The position numbers and the translations under genes are program-made. Below are positions 47,959-59,320 of a stretch of 64,000 nucleotides of DNA, piece after piece. The notes under the pieces were generated by a model. The model was not told the origin of the DNA, searched no databases, and saw nothing but the letters and a program-made list of their open reading frames with translations. The number at the start of each line of letters is the position of its first letter. The stretch's first letter is position 1. Location of the stretch: NCBI GenBank assembly GCA_010909165.1, contig MU008179.1:310001-374000 (forward strand). The letters are read 5' to 3'. The DNA is from Anthoceros angustus. Its lineage: Eukaryota > Streptophyta > Anthocerotopsida > Anthocerotales > Anthocerotaceae.

Positions 47959-49014
47959 TATTTGCATTAGTGACATGTTCTAGAAAGTATAATTGAAGAG
48001 AGAGCATTTTATTCAAATCAATTTTGATATCCAAACTTTGGTTAACTATGAAAAATATTTTATAATATTTTATTTTAAAATAAATTTATTTTTATCAATC
48101 ATAACATTGGCATTATCTGATTTCAATATTCAAATCAGCTAATAAACATTTAAGATTCTTTAGGCTCGAGGTTTGGAAAGGTAGGAGGTTCTAAGGTACA
48201 AAGGAGACAACATCTTTCCACTACAAGAAACAAAGGAGACAACATTCAAGAATAAGACTCACCATGCAATCAGACAAGCGTTTAAGCAGACATTTAAGTT
48301 TTTACTACCAGTTAATACAAGTTTATTTATATCTATTTAAAATATCAATATTAATATTAATAAAAAATTTGACCAAAGTATCAAGGATCCATATGAGCTA
48401 TTAGATGGGCTCACCGCATCTCTCCTCTTTCAATAAGTAACCCTATATAAACTATTAAATAGTTTTTTTATTCACGAATTGGAATTTAAAGAGGAATTTG
48501 TTCCGTAATTGTAAGGAGGGTGTACCTTGGGCCACAATCTAGGAAGGCACTTAACAGGGCGTCTTCTTTGCATTGTTGGTTTGAATTGTCTAAGAAAACC
48601 TCATCAATATCTGACTAAGATACAAAGTATCCTATCTAGCTTGGTACTCCATTTCACTTGTTCTATGAGTTTTGGTGAATGCAACTTTTGTTTGCTCTGA
48701 ATGTTTCTCCACTTTCTGCTTTTAAAAACCTTTGTTGTGATATATGCTTGACTATAGGCAGGTTCTTTTGCATTTTCACTCCTTTCTGCTTTTAAAAACC
48801 TTTGTTGTGATATATGCTTGACTATAGGCAGGTTCTTTTGTATTTTCACTCCTTCTACAAGTAAATGGATAGATGTTTCAATTCCATGCAAGTGTGGGCT
48901 AGACCGTACCATAATCCGTTCGTTTTTAGGAACATCATATGGTCTTCAAATCTCCAATTCATCTACATTAGTTGAACACTTCAAATGGATAGTAATCCCA
49001 TCACTAACAAGAAA
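47959..49014. repeat. AT-rich block S, copy 1 (right part)
   Basis: The part contains a 70-bp direct duplication (48713-48782 and 48783-48852, tttctgcttttaaaaacc...) that is also in copy 2 at 55499-55638. On the minus strand a frame of about 100 codons (48912-48604) spans the duplication; I recognise no family. The block ends at 49014, where it joins gtgcacacacaaaacacaga, the left end of the R block. Confidence 0.65.
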
Positions 49015-50616
49015 TGTGCACACACAAAACACAGACATCTCAGGCCCCGTTCCTCCTGTGCAATAAACCACAGCTGATGACTTCACACGGCTTGCCAGAC
49101 AGTCAGATGCTCACCTAGCCTCGAATTCGTACACTTGGACCAACTCCAAGCCATGGCTGTCATTCCACTGGACAGTGCGCTTCACCAGCAGGTTGACATC
49201 ACTTGCGCCAATTGAGTCTTCAGCATCCGCACCCCAGCCGGGCCTGTAGCCTCCCTACCGTGACTGGTATCAGCTTCTGCAACCCGAGCTCCGCGCGATC
49301 CCTGACTGGCGGACTTGGCAGAGTGCAAGATTGACACGGGCTTCCGAGGAACTGCGGGCTGCGCCGGACGCTGAGGCACGTGACCATTCCCGGATTGAAC
49401 GGCATCCTGATCACTGACCTCCGAGGCTGGAGGCGGCGGAGACGCCGGCGGCAGGGGGACCGAGGGCGCCATGTCCGCATTCCCGGAGCCTGTGAAGGAA
49501 CGGAGGGTGTCCACCTTGAGAGGCCCTTCCCCGGGAGGGCAGCAGCAACACAACAACGAGGCGCACCCGATGGGCGCTCCCTTGTCAGGCGCCAGCGATG
49601 GCCGCTTTTCTCAGCCCCCTGTCCGCCGGCTCGTGCTCCCTCACTCCTCCACACTCCCACCTCGAGCCCCTCTCATGGATGTGACGAAGGGTCCCGCTGC
49701 ACCTACACCTGCTACATGCGCCGCGTCCGAGCCAGGAAATGCGTCCGCCCCGGCCCCGGCCCCGCCAGCATCCCCGTTCCCCGCTCACACCAAACCAGAA
49801 CACGCCGCCGATCCTCCCAAGACCTAACCACACCGGCATCGTCATGTCGGCCGCCACGCCTCCGCCCGCGGCCTCCCGTGGCGCCCTCCCCCATCTCTCC
49901 AGCACCTCCATCCCCTCCTGCACCTCCGCCCCCATCCCCGCCCTGACCTGCACAATCCCCGGCTCCTGCCAGCCTGGCCCCAGGGCCGCCACAAGTCAAG
50001 CTCACACCAAAATGCACTCCTACATCTCACTCACATCCTACGACCGCACGCACGCAGATCAGCAAGAAGCACAGCAGGAACAAACAACACCAGCTGCTCC
50101 CGCAAACAAGCCAAGCTCCAGCACCAGCTCCCGCAGCTCACCTCGGCTTCCGAATTCTCCCCGCAGCGGCACACAAGCATGAGACTGCCGAGCTCCGGCC
50201 GGGACTGGCCCTCGCCGATCCGCCACGGAATGCACGCCGTCCGCTCCGCTGCTGGCAGCGGCGGGCCAGAGAACAGCAAGCGCTGCGATACGGGAGACAG
50301 AGCAGTGAGTCGCGACTCGCGACTCAAGCACGACTCACGACTCACGACTCACGACTCACGACTCACCTGCCGAAGGGGACGCAGGCGATGCAACGGGCAC
50401 AAGGGCCGGGAGCTGGGAAGGGAAGGAGCGACGAGGAGGAGGGAGGAAGGGAAGAGGGAGCTGTGGCGAGGAGATCGCGAAGCTGGGGGGCAGCTTGCCT
50501 GGAGCCGCTAGGAGAGAGACACCGTGCGTGGAGCGTACCAAGAGAAACGACGACAGGGCAGACACAGGCCTGCTCGCTTGTGCCACGTCGGTTAAGCTTA
50601 ACGCAATGTCCACAAT
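49015..50616 (-). pseudogene. RTVQWND-motif gene, copy 2 (frameshifted)
   Basis: It is a copy of 45023-46650. Its last exon (49499-49111) begins MAPSVPLPPASPPPPASEVS, which is more regular than in copy 1, but a CCCC instead of CCCCC at about 49233 shifts the frame and removes the RTVQWND end. It therefore has one region better than copy 1 and one worse. It ends at 50616, where it switches to sequence of the coiled-coil gene. Confidence 0.6.
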
Positions 50617-51083
50617 GTCCTGAGCGGCAGCCTCTCTGTCCTGGTGCTCAGGTAGTGCGCCTCCACCTGCACTATCCAGCTCTCCACCAGCCTCTCTATC
50701 TCCTGGCGGAAGTCCTCTCCAGCACCTCCATCCCCTCCGCACCTCCGCCCCGGGCTCGCATCCCCGCCCCAGCCCCTGACCTGCACAATCCCCGGCTCCT
50801 GCCAGCCTGGCCCCAGGGCCGCCACAAGTCAAGCTCACACCAAAATGCACTCCTACATCTCACTCACATCCTACGACCGCACGCACGCAGATCAGCAAGA
50901 AGCACAGCAGGAACAAACAACACCAGCTGCTCCCCGCAAGCCAAGCTCCAGCACCAGCTCCCGCAGCTCACCTCGGCTTCCGAATTCTCCCCGCAGCGGC
51001 ACAAGCATGAGACTGCCGAGCTCCGGCCGGGACTGGCCCTCGCCGCTCCATATGCCGTTGCTCAACCAGGGTGATCCATTCGT
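50617..51083 (-). pseudogene. Chimeric segment: coiled-coil gene exon joined to partial copy 3
   Basis: 50617-50727 is a shortened copy of 56178-56298 (exon 9 of the coiled-coil gene), lacking about a dozen bases. 50728-51045 is a partial copy of the RTVQWND gene, and 51046-51083 again matches the coiled-coil gene (56640-56678) before copy 4 begins. The switches occur within short identical words (gtccacaatg, ctctccag, ccctcgccg, attcgtaca). Confidence 0.7.
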
Positions 51084-52575
51084 ACACTTGGACCAACTCC
51101 AAGCCATGGCTGTCATTCCACTGGACAGTGCGCTTCACCAGCAGGTTGACATCACTTGCGCCAATTGAGTCTTCAGCATCCGCACCCCAGCCGGGCCTGT
51201 AGCCTCCCTACCGTGACTGGTATCAGCTTCTGCAACCCGAGCTCCGCGCGATCCCTGACTGGCGGACTTGGCAGAGTGCAAGATTGACACGGGCTTCCGA
51301 GGAACTGCGGGCTGCGCCGGACGCTGAGGCACGTGACCATTCCCGGATTGAACGGCATCCTGATCACTGACCTCCGAGGCTGGAGGCGGAGACGCCGGCG
51401 GCGGCAGGGGACCGAGGCGCCATGTCCGCATTCCCGGAGCCTGTGAAGGAACGGAGGTGTCCACCTTGAGAGGCCCTTCCCGGGAGGCAGCAGCAACACA
51501 ACAACGAGGCGCACCCGATGGGCGCTCCTTGTCAGGCGCCAGCGATGGCCGCTTTTCTCAGCCCCTGTCCGCCGGCTCGTGCTCCCTCACTCCTCCACAC
51601 TCCCACCTCAGCCCCTCTCTCATGGATGTGACGAAGGGTCCCCCGCTGCACCTACACCTGCTACATGCGCCGCGTCCGAGCCAGGAAATGCGTCCGCCCC
51701 GGCCCCGGCCCCGCCAGCATCCCCGTTCCCCGCTCACAAACCAGAACACGCCGCCGATCCTCCCAAGACCTAACCACCGGCATCGTCATGTCGGCCGCCA
51801 CGCCTCCGCCGCGGCCTCCCGTGGCGCCCTCCCCGTCTCTCCAGCACCTCCATCCCCTCCGCACCTCCGCCCCGGGCTCGCATCCCCGCCCCAGCCCCTG
51901 ACCTGCACAATCCCCGGCTCCTGCCAGCCAGCCCCAGGGCCGCCACAAGTCAAGCTCACACCAAAATGCACTCCTACATCTCACTCACATCCTACGACCG
52001 CACGCACGCAGATCAGCAAGAAGCACAGCAGGAACAAACAACACCAGCTGCTCCCGCAAACAAGCCAAGCTCCAGCACCAGCTCCCGCAGCTCACCTCGG
52101 CTTCCGAATTCTCCCCGCAGCGGCACACAAGCATGAGACTGCCGAGCTCCGGCCGGGACTGGCCCTCGCCGATCCGCCACGGAATGCACGCCGTCCGCTC
52201 CGCTGCTGGCAGCGGCGGGCCAGAGAACAGCAAGCGCTGCGATACGGGAGACAGAGCAGTGAGTCGCGACTCGCGACTCAAGCACGACTCACGACTCACG
52301 ACTCACGACTCACGACTCACCTGCCGAAGAGGAAGGGGACGCAGGCGATGCAACGGGCACAAGGGCCGGGAGCTGGGAAGGAAGGAGCGACGAGGGCAGG
52401 GAAGGGAGGAAGGGAAGAGGAGCTGTGGCGAGGAGATCGCGAAGCTGGGGCAGCTTGCCTGGAGCCGCTAGGAGAGAGACACCGTGCGTGGAGCGTACCA
52501 AGAGAAACGACGACAGGGCAGACACAGGCCTGCTCGCTTGTGCCACGTCGGTTAAGCTTAACGCAATGTCCACAA
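51084..52575 (-). pseudogene. RTVQWND-motif gene, copy 4 (5' intact, C-terminus lost)
   Basis: It is a copy of the same block, starting inside the last coding exon (the stop and final codons are absent) and carrying the CCCC deletion as in copy 2. It includes the (cgactca)n microsatellite with one more unit than copy 2. The long plus-strand open frame across 51457-53433 arises from GC-rich DNA antisense to this gene and is not considered coding. Confidence 0.6.
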
Positions 52576-53430
52576 TGTCCTGAGCGGCAGCCTCTCTGTC
52601 CTGGTGCTCAGGTAGTGCGCCTCCACCTGCACTATCCAGCTCTCCACCAGCCTCTCTATCTCCTGGCGGAAGTCCTCTCCAGCACCTCCATCCCCTCCTG
52701 CACCTCCGCCTGGGCTCGCATCCCCGCCCCAGCCCTGACCTGCACAATCCCCGGCTCCTGCCAGCCTGGCCCCAGGGCCGCCACAAGTCAAGCTCACACC
52801 AAAATGCACTCCTACATCTCACTCACATCCTACGACCGCACGCACGCAGATCAGCAAGAAGCACAGCAGGAACAAACAACACCAGCTGCTCCCGCAAACA
52901 AGCCAAGCTCCAGCACCAGCTCCCAGCTCACCTCGGCTTCCGAATTCTCCCCGCAGCGGCACACAAGCATGAGACTGCCGAGCTCCCGGCGGGACTGGCC
53001 CTCGCCGATCCGCCACGGAATGCACGCCGTCCGCTCCGCTGCTGGCAGCGGCGGGCCAAGAGAGAACAGCAAGCGCTGCGATACGGGAGACAGAGCAGTG
53101 AGTCGCGACTCGCGACTCAAGCACGACTCGACTCACGACTCACGACTCACGACTCACCTGCCGAAGAGGAAGGGGACGCAGGCGATGCAACGGGCACAAG
53201 GGCCGGGAGCTGGGAAGGGAAGGAGCGACGAGGGAGGAGGGCAGGGAAGGGAGGAAGGAGCTGTGGCGAGGAGATCGCGAAGCTGGGGCAGCTTGCCTGG
53301 AGCCGCTAGGAGAGAGACACCGTGCGTGGAGCGTACCAAGAGAAACGACGACAGGGCAGACACAGGCCTGCTCGCTTGTGCCACGTCGGTTAAGCAACGC
53401 AATGTCCACAATGCCGTACGCCGTGGAGCT
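52576..53430 (-). pseudogene. Chimeric segment and partial copy 5 of the RTVQWND gene
   Basis: 52576-52680 repeats the same shortened coiled-coil exon piece found at 50617, followed by 52681-53430, the 5' part of the RTVQWND gene block up to the boundary with block S (gccgtacgccgtggagc). Only upstream exons are present. Confidence 0.65.
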
Positions 53431-54358
53431 TAAGGGTAAGTTGGTAAGTGGACTAAAATAAACTTCTTCTTGGGTGGGCTATGCGCCCCGATAGTATACC
53501 ACGTGCTAGACAGACCTAAGTTTAGATAGACATACACTTGTTGCCCTTGGGTATCACCGGATTAAGTTATAGTAACTTTTAGTGTTAAAATTAATATTTT
53601 CTTAGACTTTAATATTTTCAACATCTAAATATTACTGTGAATTTATTAATTATTAAAATAATTTGATTATTATAAATTAATATTATAATATTTTATCTCA
53701 ATAAAATTAAACAGTTTTATATTATAATATTATTAAAATAGATAGAAATAATATTTGAAGGTTATCCTTTAAGCAATGAACGATGTATACACTTAGCAAG
53801 TGATGTTAAAATTCAAGTAGAAACATGGGTGCAATCCGATGTATGTCTTATCTTATCTTTTTATGTCATAGATTGAAATTTAAGTGAAATGTCATAGACT
53901 GAAATTTAAGTGAATTTAGTCTGTAACCCATACTTTTTGGATGTGCTACGACTCATGTAAGTCTCCACCTTTGCTCCCCCCTACCTGCAATGTCGCAACA
54001 ATTATAAGTTGTCATATAAATGACAAACCCACTCAAATTGGACTTCTGTGTATGCCAAAAGATAGATTCTCTAAGAATATTTATTTTTAAATATTAAAAC
54101 TATATATAATGATCCCCTTTAGAATCAATTTTATATAATTAAATATTTTGGATATAATATTTCAAAAATTAGCTAAACTACTAAAATAATTAGATTGGTA
54201 TCTATATCTAGTAATTTCTTAACTATTTTAAAATAAAAATTCCACACATCCTGATTAGAAGCATGGAGAAAGTAGACTACTAATTTAAAGCTATACATAA
54301 TCTATAAGGTTATTAATTTTCAAGGTGGTGTGACATTCATGTACCATTACTGACAACC
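53431..54358. repeat. AT-rich block S, copy 2 (left part)
   Basis: It repeats 46651-47596 with scattered one-base indels and very few substitutions. It is the upstream region of the cysteine-rich gene. No other gene is seen. Confidence 0.75.
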
Positions 54359-54730
54359 ATGACAAACTTGCAAAAATTGTTCAAGAATATTATGATAATT
54401 GGGTTTCAATTATCTCTACTTGTACTTGCATGTATCCTTGAAGCGAAGGAGCTAGCAGTTAAACCCATGCAAGCATCAGATCACACTCGCGAGACTGTCT
54501 TAGAGTGTCCATGCACCGTGATTCCAGACATAAAGAAACACATGTGTCCTCCAGCGGAGGTTTGGATATGCTCATGTGATGATTATCCGCGATCTAGATG
54601 TTTTAGAGATGAGGAAATGTCATACGCAAGGTGCTATGACTTGGACAATAGAGATTTTCTAGTAGCAAACATTCGCTGTAAATGTCCATTTGAATGCAAT
54701 CTTTGTATACAAGAAGTAGTGGAGTCGTAA
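54359..54730 (+). CDS. Small secreted cysteine-rich protein, unknown family
   Basis: A 123-codon frame. Residues about 10-30 (NIMIIGFQLSLLVLACILEA) form a hydrophobic amino-terminal segment, likely a signal peptide cut near AKELA. The mature part of about 90 residues has 11 cysteines in the order CPC, C, CSC, C, C, CKC, CNLC, with acidic and basic residues between them and no further hydrophobic helix. This suggests a disulfide-stabilised extracellular protein. The CxC pairs faintly recall Bowman-Birk-type inhibitors but the spacing does not fit, so I assign no family. It lies in AT-rich DNA, alone on its strand, with a frameshifted copy at 47597. Base composition is much lower in GC than in its neighbours. 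Confidence 0.5.
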   Translation: MTNLQKLFKNIMIIGFQLSLLVLACILEAKELAVKPMQASDHTRETVLECPCTVIPDIKKHMCPPAEVWICSCDDYPRSRCFRDEEMSYARCYDLDNRDFLVANIRCKCPFECNLCIQEVVES

Positions 54731-55800
54731 TATTTGCATTAGTGACATGTTCTAGAAAGTATAATTGAAGAGAGAGCATTTTATTCAAATCAATTTTGAT
54801 ATCCAAACTTTGGTTAACTATGAAAAATATTTTATAATATTTTATTTTAAAATAAATTTATTTTTATCAATCATAACATTGGCATTATCTGATTTCAATA
54901 TTCAAATCAGCTAATAAACATTTAAGATTCTTTAGGCTCGAGGTTTGGAAAGGTAGGAGGTTCTAAGGTACAAAGGAGACAACATCTTTCCACTACAAGA
55001 AACAAAGGAGACAACATTCGAAGAATAAGACTCACCATGCAATCAGACAAACGTTTAAGCAGACATTTAAGTTTTTTACTACCAGTTAATACAAGTTTAT
55101 TTATATCTATTTAAAATATCAATATTAATATTAATAAAAAAATTTGACCAAAGTATCAAGGATCCATATGAGCTATTAGATGGGCTCACCGCATCTCTCC
55201 TCTTTCAATAAGTAACCCTATATAAACTATTAAATAGTTTTTTTATTCACGAATTGGAATTTAAAGAGGAATTTGTTCCGTAATTGTAAGGAGGGTGTAC
55301 CTTGGGCCACAATCTAGGAAGGCACTTAACAGGGCGTCTTCTTTGCATTGTTGGTTTGAATTGTCTAAGAAAACCTCATCAATATGCGAACTGTCTAAGA
55401 TACCTGCGAAAGTATCCTATCTAGCTTGGTACTCCATTTTCACTTGTTCTATGAGTTTTGGTGAATGCAACTTTTGTTTGCTCTGAATGTTTCTCCACTT
55501 TCTGCTTTTAAAAACCTTTGTTGTGATATATGCTTGACTATAGGCAGGTTCTTTTGCATTTTCACTCCTTTCTGCTTTTAAAAACCTTTGTTGTGATATA
55601 TGCTTGACTATAGGCAGGTTCTTTTGTATTTTCACTCCTTCTACAAGTAAATGGATAGATGTTTCAATTCCATGCAAGTGTGGGCTAGACCGTACCATAA
55701 TCCGTTCGTTTTTAGGAACATCATATGGTCTTCAAATCTCCAATTCATCTACATTAGTTGAACACTTCAAATGGATAGTAATCCCATCACTAACAAGAAA
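54731..55800. repeat. AT-rich block S, copy 2 (right part)
   Basis: It repeats 47959-49010, including the 70-bp duplication (55499-55638). A minus-strand frame of 93 codons (55698-55417) crosses the duplication; its two related halves contain KEPAYSQAYITTKVFKSRK and a shifted counterpart. No family is recognised. The copy ends near 55800, where the sequence passes into the 3' flank of the coiled-coil gene. Confidence 0.65.
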
Positions 55801-55932
55801 TGTGGAGATGATGTCCATGCTAAGGTTGCAACAACCCCTTAGTATGTGGCAAATTGCCAACCATAACATGTTGGCAGAATTGGGCGCATGGGAACAAACA
55901 GACGAGGCCGATTCCTGGATTGTGGCCAGCGC

Positions 55933-58758
55933 TCAACCCAAACCCTCGTCTCGATGCATTTGGGCAGCTTGTTCCATCTGCCGTGCCTCAAGGTGCTGAG
56001 TGTGCCTGCGCTCCACGGTGGCAAGCCAACCATCCATCTGCTCCTGAATAGCCTGTTGCAGGCTGACAGGGTCGTCAGCACCAGACAGGGGCACACCAGG
56101 CTGCTCCTCTCCGCCTGCTGCGCCTTGTGAAGAGGACGTGGGGTCACGTGAGTCTATCCAGCTTTCCATTTGGTCCACAATGTCCTGAGCGGCAGCCTTT
56201 ATTCTCTCTCTGTCCTGGTGCTCAGAGTAGTGCGCCTCCACCTGCACTATCCAGCTCTCCACCAGCCTCTCTATCTCCTGGCGGAAGTCCTCTCCAGCCA
56301 GAGGTTGCCCAGATCTTGTTGGCTCTTCCGCCACCTGTTGCTCTATCGTCCGAATCCACCTTTCCACTTCCTGTTCAATCTCTTTCCGAATGGATTCGGG
56401 GTCAGGTCTCTCGGGTTCTGGAGCGGGTGCTGGCTTGGGCTTCTTCCTTTTCTTGGGTTTGACGGGTGGCTTGGGCGTCTCGGGTCTCCCGGCCCAATGT
56501 TGTTCAGCAGCAGCACCGGCAGCAGCAGCGTCGCTGACAGGAGTCATGAGAAAGTCGAGCAAACTCTGGCTGGGCTCTGCATTGGATTGGTCGGAGACCA
56601 CAGCCTCCGTTATCATCAACGCGCCCATCTCCCCTCGCCGCTCCATATGCCGTTGCTCAACCAGGGTGATCCATTCGTACATCTGATCCTCAACGTCTTC
56701 TCCTATAGCTCTTTTCAGCTCCTTCTCCTTCTTGGCAGATTTGATTTTATCGCCCACTTCCTGGTCCATGGAATCATGGTTAGCCCCGTTGAGATGACAC
56801 AAGGAGAGACGTGTGTCTGCCTGCCGACGCACAGGAGAGAACGTGCCTGCAATAGTTTAAGCAGCTTTTTCTTGCACTTGGCCAGAGTCTCTGTTCGCGA
56901 GTCCGGCGCCTCCTGCAGTAACATTGCGGTGACGGTGCACTTCCAGTTGTCAGTCCAGAATCCAATGCCCAACAGACATGGATCACACGATCTGCCACAA
57001 GGAACGAGATAACTCACCCCCCAGTCTTCCATCATGATCTTGTCAGCTAGCCGCTTTGTGCCTGCGAGCATGTTGATGAGGTTTCCCGAATGCCTGGGCA
57101 CTCTGGGGGCAGACATGCGATCCAGCAAGCCTATAACCCTGCCTGTTCCCTTCACTGCTGCCATGAGTGTAGGGGCGAACAAGGGCCCACGTCTGCGGTT
57201 CTCTATGTGCAAAACCTCGTTCATGACATGAATGCCCGGGATGTTTTGCCTCAACATAGCCCTCTGCAACGGTACCTTGGATCAGGCTCCATAACCTCCG
57301 GGACAGGCAAGGATGAAATGACCAATCTTTTCTTACTTGAGTAGCAGTGAGGGTGGTGTTGCATTCCACGTCCATAATCTGCCTGTACATCTGCTCATAG
57401 TACTGTGTCCGCTTTTCCTGTTCCAGAAGCTGCATAAACAACTCCTTCATGGTAGGTTGGTTGAAGGTATCTCGTATCTTAGCGATCTCCACATTCATTT
57501 CCGCCATCTCTGCTTTGGAATCCGCTGTCTGCAATCATCCAACGACAGGGCTTAAGACCAGCTGCAGCTGTTCCCCTGTTAAAACAAGACATGAAAAGGG
57601 CATGGCGAGCGAGGATCTACTTTTTTATCGTGATGGAAGCGGATTTCTGAGTATCGGCCAGCCAAGAGGATCTGTTAAGCAACAGTGTCGGTAACAATGC
57701 ATGAGAAGAGCGCGGGGCTGGGAGCCATCCCCGCAACAGCAATATGACGGTAAAGAAAGAAAAGCACGGAGGCAAGAAAGCACAAGACTCACCTACTTCG
57801 TCAAGCTCGTACTTGGATTGAGTCCGTGCCCTTTCAGCATCATGGTAGAAAAACCGGAGATTCTTGAGGTGTCTTCCTTTGGTTTTCAACACCTTCTCGT
57901 AGTTCGCCATCTGCAGTGCCACCGCATGGTTACTCGTGGAGCAAATGACAGGCATATCGTGCCAGCTGCTCACACATGAGTGTGACCCATGAATCCTCGT
58001 CCAGAAATCATACCATGACTTCAAAGGCAGCCCTCTCCCGACGCATCGGGGTGACAGTTGCAGTATAGCTTTTCCGCAACGCCTTGGAGGCCCGTATCCT
58101 GTTCTGTATCAAGGAAATATGCGCCTCCATTCTGTAAAGAGCACTTCTGTCTTGCACAATTCCCCTGAGGTCAAGTTGCGCGGCCTTGGCGTTGCTAATC
58201 TGCTTGTCCAGCTGCGCACCCAACAGAAACATCAATCACGAAGATGGCGCCACAAAACAAGTACGCTGCCAAATCAGCATGACCCCACACAGAAAACCCA
58301 GGTCTCAAGCTTCTTCGGATCCACCTCTATCTGCTTGAGCAGCACCAAATTCTTCTGGTCGTCGGAAATCCGCCGCAGAAACTTCACCCTCTCCACGTGC
58401 CTCTGCATGTCGCTCACGCGGAAGGAAGCCTTGTCCGCAAACAGCAGCGCGTCCAGCGCTGCCCTGAGTTGCCTGTTCTCCACCTTGGCAGCTCGTATCT
58501 TGGTCCGATTCCTCTCCATCTCGATCTCCGCGGCTTCATGGTAAGCCTTCCCACACACCCCTGCCCGACAACGCACACCCACAAGGCCCCTTCTGTCAAT
58601 GCCATGGCCCCCAAATCGAGCGGGCGGCGGGAGAACGGAGCCCCGGGAAAAAATATCATACCCAAGCGCGAGAAATTAAACTCCAAATCAAGCGTCCGAT
58701 CCCTGGCAATGGCAGCTGCCCTGGCAGCTCCCCCGGCCGCGCCTGTGGGAGCATTCAT
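55933..58758 (-). CDS. Multi-exon coiled-coil protein, possibly axonemal
   Basis: Supported exons: 58758-58662, 58560-58298, 58211-58014, 57910-57793, 57528-57337, 57263-57018, a piece around 56930-56850 and 56760-55933. The region 57580-57530 and the boundaries around 56850-57000 are unresolved. The protein begins MNAPTGAAGGAARAAA. Heptad-type helices follow (EIEMERNRTKIRAAKVENRQ; LDKQISNAKAAQLDLRGIVQ; MANYEKVLKTKGRHLKNL), then a KPPVKPKKRKKPKPAPAPEP linker and four repeats of a 'EIEQEVERWIRTIEQQ' / 'EIERLVESWIVQVEAHY' type. The helical segments with 'MRRERAAFEVM' recall outer-dynein-arm docking and other ciliary coiled-coil proteins, which would fit a plant with flagellated sperm; this assignment is inference. 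Parts of its last exon occur again in the chimeric segments at 50.6 and 52.6 kb. Confidence 0.6.
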
Positions 58759-59320
58759 CGCGACAACCTGCTGCTGGAAGACGTGGCTCTCACTTCCCTC
58801 CCCTCCTAGGCCTCCCAAGCGATTTCACCAAAATCACATCACAACAGCGTCCATCCTTCTTTCTTTCCCTCGGTGGGGTGGCGAACACCATTCATCAGAT
58901 TCGTGCTTTGCTGGGGAAGCCGCAAATGCACCAAAAAGAGCGGCGGTGGTTTAGGAGCGGGGGCAGTTAGGTTGGCCGAACTGTCAGTGGGCAGGGACCT
59001 ACAACGGTCGGTTCAAGCCCTCCTCACCCAAAAAGCCCGCGGCACAAAACGAGAAAAAACCCGAATCATAAATGGAGCTACAAACCATGCGGAATAGCCA
59101 CATGATGCGACAAAGGTAGCTAGCTCCGGCTTGTCTGCCAAACCCTGGCAGGAAAAGAACAAACTGCTGGAAGCAAGCTGAGAAAATCGGTGTAGCAGAG
59201 GATGGTCTCTGCAAGGCAAAACTTGGCTTGGCCTGCCACAGGCTCTCTCGCTTATCTCCTCTGCGAGAGAGGCAAGCAAGGAGAAAAAGGGAAGGGGAAG
59301 GGAGAGAGGGAAACCAGCAG
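58759..59320. other. Spacer between DWF1 3' end and coiled-coil gene 5' end
   Basis: Both neighbours are on the minus strand, so this 560-bp stretch holds the DWF1 3' untranslated region and the promoter of the coiled-coil gene. No gene of its own is seen. Confidence 0.55.

Noticed and set aside
51457-53433. 658-codon plus-strand frame
   Set aside because: It crosses partial copies of the RTVQWND block and inserted coiled-coil gene sequence, repeats itself internally and is antisense to the better-supported minus-strand exons.
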